Below, one piece after another: positions 60,438 to 64,000 of a DNA stretch of 64,000 bases (the stretch's first letter is position 1; each line of letters starts with the position of its first letter). Origin of the DNA: an uncultured Mollicutes bacterium (lineage in GTDB: Bacteria; Bacillota_I; Bacilli_A; RFN20; CAG-826); NCBI GenBank assembly GCA_900540385.1, contig UQFY01000011.1, forward strand, positions 6,268 through 70,267. The letters run 5' to 3'. Below the pieces are notes generated by a model that saw only the letters and a list, made by a program, of their open reading frames with translations, did not search any database and had not been told where the DNA came from. A program made the translations under genes and the position numbers.

Positions 60438-61715
60438 TTACAATTCAGGATTATCTTGGTGAGAGATCTCTTCGGCTTGTTTGGCTAAAATCTTGATTTC
60501 TTGCGATTGTTTCTTTGCTAATTCGATTTCTAAGGCAATGGAAACAAACAAACCGAATAGAATAACGAAATAGTAGGTGTAACCTCTCCATAAAAGAGAG
60601 ATGGTTTGAGAGGTGGCCCATACAGTTTCACTCGTAAACAAATTTCCACCTAAGCCAATAACAGACAAAGAAGCTAAAACAACCGCAAAGGCATAATCAA
60701 TACCTCCGGTTGTGCCAGGCGTAGGAACCCAAACCACAGCCGTAATGGCAAAGGAAGTTCCAAACATAACCAAGATATAGACAAAGAAAGGATTCACGTT
60801 ACTTAATTCGACACCAACCGCTAAAAGTAAGAAGAAAGGAATCGAATAATAAGCCAAATCGGCTAACATACGATAAAGCAAAGAGAGCAAGAAGGCTTTC
60901 TTATGGGTGAAGATTTCTTTAAAAGCAGTTTGTGTCTTATCGCAATAATTCTCAAAAGCCTCAATCTTGCTAGGAAGAAACTTGCGGAACATCTTCCATT
61001 TGGAAATCTTCGTAAGCAAAGAGACTAAAAGGTTACGCACTCTTTTAGATAACCCCAAAAGCAGCATAATAACCAAAGTTAGAATGTTATTGAAATAACC
61101 AATGGCAACGATAATCGTGAAAACGGTTGGATTTAGCCAGCTAGTTAAGCCAGTGATGCCACCTTGTGAAAGACCCTTAATATAAAAAGGGAAGAAAAAG
61201 AGAGCGATAATAGCATAAATATTGGAAGCAACGACATGAACCACAAAAGTAGCAAGGATTGAACCAGTTGCTTTCGACATATCGGCTCCGCATTCTTTCA
61301 TCAGATAAACTTCCATTGGCTGTCCACCGAAAGCGAATGGGGTAACGTTGTTATAGAATTGCTCAATCGTGGCAATCTCGAATAATCTTCTTTTGCCAAC
61401 CACCCTATCAATGCCGTTCGATTTACTAAAAGCAATCAAAGAAAGAGGCCATAAAAATAAGAAAATGATTAATAAGAGAAAAGCGACAAACAACCATACC
61501 CAGTGATGATTCTGACCAATGGAAAGGAAAACCTGCTTGATTTCCTCTAAATCGGTGAAATTAGTGATCAATAAAACAACGGCGACTGTCAATGCGAGAA
61601 TCATGATTCCGCCCATAATCGCGGAATTTCTCGTCTTCTTGTCTTTTTTCCTATTGATTTCTTGCAAGTTTTTCTTTATTTCCTGCAGTTCTTCTTTTTT
61701 CACTTCGTTTGGCAT
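60438..61715 (-). CDS. UPF0104/lysylphosphatidylglycerol synthase TM-type membrane protein
   Basis: A 425-residue protein with charged coiled N-terminus (KKEELQEIKKNLQEINRKKDKK), about eight to nine hydrophobic helices and a charged tail. The family motifs YNNVTPFAFGGQPMEVYLMKECG and WVPTPGTTGGIDYAFAVVL place it in the flippase-like group related to the membrane part of MprF. It lacks the MprF aminoacyl-transferase domain. Members are thought to move or modify lipids or lipid-linked sugars; the role here is unknown. Confidence 0.88.
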   Translation of the reverse strand: MPNEVKKEELQEIKKNLQEINRKKDKKTRNSAIMGGIMILALTVAVVLLITNFTDLEEIKQVFLSIGQNHHWVWLFVAFLLLIIFLFLWPLSLIAFSKSNGIDRVVGKRRLFEIATIEQFYNNVTPFAFGGQPMEVYLMKECGADMSKATGSILATFVVHVVASNIYAIIALFFFPFYIKGLSQGGITGLTSWLNPTVFTIIVAIGYFNNILTLVIMLLLGLSKRVRNLLVSLLTKISKWKMFRKFLPSKIEAFENYCDKTQTAFKEIFTHKKAFLLSLLYRMLADLAYYSIPFFLLLAVGVELSNVNPFFVYILVMFGTSFAITAVVWVPTPGTTGGIDYAFAVVLASLSVIGLGGNLFTSETVWATSQTISLLWRGYTYYFVILFGLFVSIALEIELAKKQSQEIKILAKQAEEISHQDNPEL

Positions 61716-61831
61716 AGATGTCAGTTTCCCCTGAACACCTTATTCTAGCATATTTATATGACTATTTTTCTATAAAAAATACTTGAATATAAAAAATACA
61801 AAACAATATAATATGTACAAGGAGGTACGAA

Positions 61832-62203
61832 ATGAAAATAACCTGGTTTAACTTAAAACTAGCGGAAGGACAAGCTAGTTTGAATAAAAACTCCATCACG
61901 CTGAATAAAATAGCTATGTCACCCTTTGAGGGAGCATATCGCGTCAAAGTGGGAATGGATGAAAAGAACAACATCATCATCCAACCTCTTAGCAAAGACT
62001 ACATTTCGCATATGGATTTGAATGAAAATGATTATCTAGGAATTCAAATCACAAAGTCTTATGCTAGAATTAATTCAATTGAATTAATGAGTTTGCTCTC
62101 CTCGTGCTTAAAATTGAATCTTGGTAAGGAAGCCATTAAATATCCAACCAAATACAATGAAAATGAGGATCATCTTGTAATCTTAACGGGGAAAGGAGAA
62201 TAA
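61832..62203 (+). CDS. Unknown protein heading the NfeD-stomatin operon
   Basis: A 123-residue protein without signal or membrane helix: MKITWFNLKLAEGQASLNKNSITLNKIAMSPFEGAYRVKVGMDE and a middle helical part ELMSLLSSCLKLNLG. The ribosome site AAGGAGG is very strong. It lies two bases upstream of the nfeD-like gene, so it is most likely part of that membrane-scaffold unit. No family is recognised. Confidence 0.7.
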   Translation: MKITWFNLKLAEGQASLNKNSITLNKIAMSPFEGAYRVKVGMDEKNNIIIQPLSKDYISHMDLNENDYLGIQITKSYARINSIELMSLLSSCLKLNLGKEAIKYPTKYNENEDHLVILTGKGE

Positions 62204-62205
62204 AT

Positions 62206-62658
62206 ATGGAACAGTGGATGTGGATTATTTGGCTTACGATCTTTGTTGTTTCTTTAATCATTGAAGCCATCGGAACAGATTTAGTGAGCATTTGGTTTGC
62301 TTTCGGCGCTCTTGTTTCCTTAATCATTAGCTTTACCGCTTGCCCATGGTGGGTGGAATTAATCGTCTTTATCACCGTCTCTGCGTCGACGTTATTAATT
62401 CTTCGTCCGCTTGCCCATAAATGGATGAGAAGAGGCATAACAAAGACCAATGTCGATGAAATCATTAATTCTAAAGGTGTCATGACAGCAAAATATGACC
62501 TTTTGCATCATGGTGAAGTGAAAATCAATGGCGTGATTTGGACAGCCATTGGTCAAAATGAAAAAGATGTGTTAAATGTTGGGGATGTTGTAAGTGTCGT
62601 TGGCATCTCTGGCAACAAATTAATTGTTAAGAAATTTACCAAGGAAGGAGAAAATTAA
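62206..62658 (+). CDS. NfeD-family membrane protein
   Basis: A 150-residue protein: two to three hydrophobic helices (about 5-75) followed by a C-terminal OB-fold (GVMTAKYDLLHHGEVKINGVIWTAIGQNEKDVLNVGDVVSVVGISGNKLIVKK). This is the short NfeD1b type, which pairs with stomatin-like proteins. The NP-to-OB arrangement and a 2-base gap to the SPFH gene support joint action in membrane microdomains. Confidence 0.92.
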   Translation: MEQWMWIIWLTIFVVSLIIEAIGTDLVSIWFAFGALVSLIISFTACPWWVELIVFITVSASTLLILRPLAHKWMRRGITKTNVDEIINSKGVMTAKYDLLHHGEVKINGVIWTAIGQNEKDVLNVGDVVSVVGISGNKLIVKKFTKEGEN

Positions 62659-62660
62659 CT

Positions 62661-63605
62661 ATGCCTGGATTTGTCATTGCAATTATTGTTATCTGTATTG
62701 TTCTTTTTATCGCTTTAGTTGTCGTTCTATCTTCGATTCGTGTGATTCGTCAAACGGAAAAAGCCATCGTTGAAAGAATGGGCGCCTATCATGCGACATG
62801 GGGTGTTGGCATTCATTTCTTGCTTCCGTTTGTGGATAGAATTGCCCATAAAATCTCTATGAAAGAGCAAGTGAAGGATTTCGAGCCTCAGTCGGTTATC
62901 ACCAAAGATAACGTCACGATGCAAATCGATACTGTTATCTTCTTCCAAGTTACCGACCCAAAGCTTTATGCCTATGGTGTTGATAACCCAATCGCTGCTA
63001 TCGAATATCTTTCTGCTACAACTTTAAGAAACATCATCGGTGAACTTGATTTAGACGGAACTCTTACTTCCCGTGACATCATCAATGAGAAAATGAGAAA
63101 GATTCTTGATGAAGCAACCGACCCATGGGGTATTAAAGTCAACCGTGTTGAAGTGAAGAACATTCTCCCTCCAAGAGACATCCGTGAGGCCATGGAAAGA
63201 CAAATGAGAGCGGAACGTGAAAAGAGAGAAAAGATCCTTCTTGCCGAAGGTGAGAAACAATCCGCCATTCTTATTGCTCAAGGTAAGAAAGAATCCGAAA
63301 TCTTAAATGCGGATGCCGAAAAGCAAGCAACCATCCTCCGTTCGGAAGGTGAAGCGGAAAAGACCCGTCAAATGAAAGCTGCTGAAGCGGATGCCATCAA
63401 GATGGTTCGTCAAGCCGAAGCGGATGGCTTAGAAATGCTTAAGAAAGCCGAATGCGACAATAACGTCTTAACTCTTAAATATCTTGAAGCCCTTGCGAAA
63501 GTTGCCGATGGAAAAGCCACAAAGATCGTTCTTCCAAGCAACTTAACCAATATTGCAAGCTTAGCAACCACTATCAAAGAAGTGGTTACCGATCCAAAAG
63601 AATAA
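62661..63605 (+). CDS. SPFH/Band 7 (stomatin/slipin-like) protein
   Basis: A 314-residue protein with one N-terminal hydrophobic helix (about 3-25), the SPFH domain (IRVIRQTEKAIVERMGAYHATWGVGIHFLLPFVDRI; ITKDNVTMQIDTVIFFQV; TLRNIIGELDLDGTLTSRDIIN) and a C-terminal coiled coil rich in Ala/Glu/Lys (EAEKTRQMKAAEADAIK). It forms membrane-bound oligomers that organise membrane domains and help quality control. Partner of the upstream NfeD protein. Followed by a strong terminator. Confidence 0.93.
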   Translation: MPGFVIAIIVICIVLFIALVVVLSSIRVIRQTEKAIVERMGAYHATWGVGIHFLLPFVDRIAHKISMKEQVKDFEPQSVITKDNVTMQIDTVIFFQVTDPKLYAYGVDNPIAAIEYLSATTLRNIIGELDLDGTLTSRDIINEKMRKILDEATDPWGIKVNRVEVKNILPPRDIREAMERQMRAEREKREKILLAEGEKQSAILIAQGKKESEILNADAEKQATILRSEGEAEKTRQMKAAEADAIKMVRQAEADGLEMLKKAECDNNVLTLKYLEALAKVADGKATKIVLPSNLTNIASLATTIKEVVTDPKE

Positions 63606-63623
63606 GCATCAAAATTATTCTCT

Positions 63624-63649
63624 AGAAGGCCTAATAAGCCTTCTTTTTT
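63624..63649 (+). terminator. Terminator of the NfeD-stomatin operon
   Basis: AGAAGGC / GCCTTCT stem with CTAATAA loop, followed by TTTTTTC. Confidence 0.88.
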
Positions 63650-63692
63650 CTTCCTTTATTTATCTAGAAACAACCTTTTCCTTTCAATTTTC

Positions 63693-63721
63693 TTGCATTC
63701 TTTATACGATATGGCTATTAT
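63693..63721 (+). promoter_or_regulatory. Promoter of initiator tRNA-Met
   Basis: TTGCAT (63693-63698), 17-base spacer, TATTAT (63716-63721). An inverted repeat CGATATGG (63707-63714) / CCATATCG (63746-63753) spans promoter and the tRNA 5' end. Confidence 0.6.
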
Positions 63722-63751
63722 TGTTAGGCTGTTTGAAAGAACAGTCCATAT

Positions 63752-63826
63752 CGCGAGGTAGAGCAGGGGTAGCTTGCCAGGCCCATAACCTGGAGGTCGG
63801 TGGTTCAAATCCATCCCTCGCAACCA
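63752..63826 (+). tRNA. Initiator tRNA-fMet (anticodon CAT)
   Basis: Acceptor CGCGAGG / CCTCGCA leaves a C1 x A72 mismatch, the hallmark of bacterial initiator tRNA. Anticodon stem CCAGG / CCTGG around CCCATAA (CAT), T-arm GGTGG-TTCAAAT-CCATC, encoded CCA. The usual three G-C pairs next to the anticodon loop are here A-T, G-C, G-C. Confidence 0.94.
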
Positions 63827-63837
63827 AATGTAAATTG

Positions 63838-63868
63838 CAGCATCAATACGAATTGGTGCTGTTTTTTC
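63838..63868 (+). terminator. Terminator after initiator tRNA
   Basis: CAGCATCAAT / ATTGGTGCTG stem (one mismatch pair) with ACGA loop, followed by TTTTTT. Confidence 0.85.
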
Positions 63869-63876
63869 TTTGAGCC

Positions 63877-64000
63877 GACGTGCAACGTCGAGCGAGTGAA
63901 AACTCCCCGATAGTCGGGGAGTTCGGTGGAGCTTATAGCTTTGCGCAGTCGAAAAGGGCTCCTTACAATAGCCTTGCGGACCAACGCAAGCATTGAAAGG
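63877..64000 (-). mobile_element. Possible end of an IS200/IS605-type (TnpB) element
   Basis: The base composition turns GC-rich after the tRNA terminator. On the minus strand the hairpin AACTCCCCGA-CTA-TCGGGGAGTT is followed by TTCAC, then a second hairpin CGACGT-TGC-ACGTCG followed by GGCTCAA. Stable hairpins of this kind, close to TTCAC or TCAA ends, are seen at the right ends of IS200/IS605 elements and their TnpB guide RNAs. No tnpB coding sequence is inside the window, so the call depends on sequence beyond 64000. A stand-alone structured RNA is the alternative. Confidence 0.35.

Overview
The window is an AT-rich bacterial chromosome segment. It uses the standard bacterial code: TGA ends several genes and TGG encodes Trp. 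Shine-Dalgarno sites are strong inside operons. Many lipoproteins carry an LxxC lipobox followed by a Ser/Glu/Pro-rich linker, and nothing points to an outer membrane. With the MsmX-type sugar ATPase and the gene set, this suggests an uncultured gut Bacillota of class Bacilli (Erysipelotrichia/RF39/Acholeplasma-like lineages). That placement is inference.

Layout. 0-1.4 kb: end of a small Tad/type II secretion-like pilus locus. 1.4-5.9 kb: acyl carrier protein, tRNA-Asn and tRNA-Glu, a resolvase remnant, small membrane and lipoproteins, and an AbrB/ABC-2 export operon. 6.1-23.8 kb: one large carbohydrate locus on the + strand. It holds a LacI regulator with GTTAA-N4-TTAAC operators, a beta-helix glycosidase-like lipoprotein with discoidin domains, a large surface lipoprotein, a sugar ABC importer (binding protein and two permeases), two GH65 disaccharide phosphorylases, a fused beta-phosphoglucomutase/importer ATPase, and a second beta-helix enzyme. 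The logic is: cut a polysaccharide at the surface, import alpha-glucobioses, phosphorolyse them to beta-glucose-1-phosphate, and convert that to glucose-6-phosphate.

23.8-35.4 kb: accessory region with an AlbA_2/Schlafen-like gene bracketed by 68-bp repeats, a frameshifted repeat-domain lipoprotein, an AAA ATPase, RhuM, a Nudix hydrolase and a PLD-nuclease/helicase interrupted by an in-frame TGA. 35.5-43.3 kb: TetR, an iron-type ABC importer, DUF5662, a Trk potassium system with two RCK subunits, and YqeY. 43.3-48.1 kb: an island next to tRNA-Trp holding a methyltransferase-zinc ribbon-HNH fusion, two less AT-rich small genes, 19-bp tandem repeats and a decayed IS3 element.

48.3-54.7 kb: GNAT acetyltransferase, lipoprotein, a His-rich miniprotein behind a structured leader, an HTH protein, an HD hydrolase, a SAM-I riboswitch controlling an N-formylglutamate amidohydrolase-like gene, an AAA/DUF4143 ATPase bracketed by identical 41-bp repeats, and a sirtuin. 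54.8-64 kb: two divergent large lipoproteins, a MATE exporter, a UPF0104 flippase-like protein, an unknown-NfeD-stomatin operon, initiator tRNA-Met, and what looks like the edge of an IS200/IS605-type element.

The most unusual items are the phosphoglucomutase-ATPase fusion, the two repeat-bracketed ATPase/AlbA_2 genes of matching architecture, the SAM riboswitch on an amidohydrolase gene, the methyltransferase-HNH fusion, and promoters whose -10 box lies so close to the start codon that the mRNAs must be leaderless.
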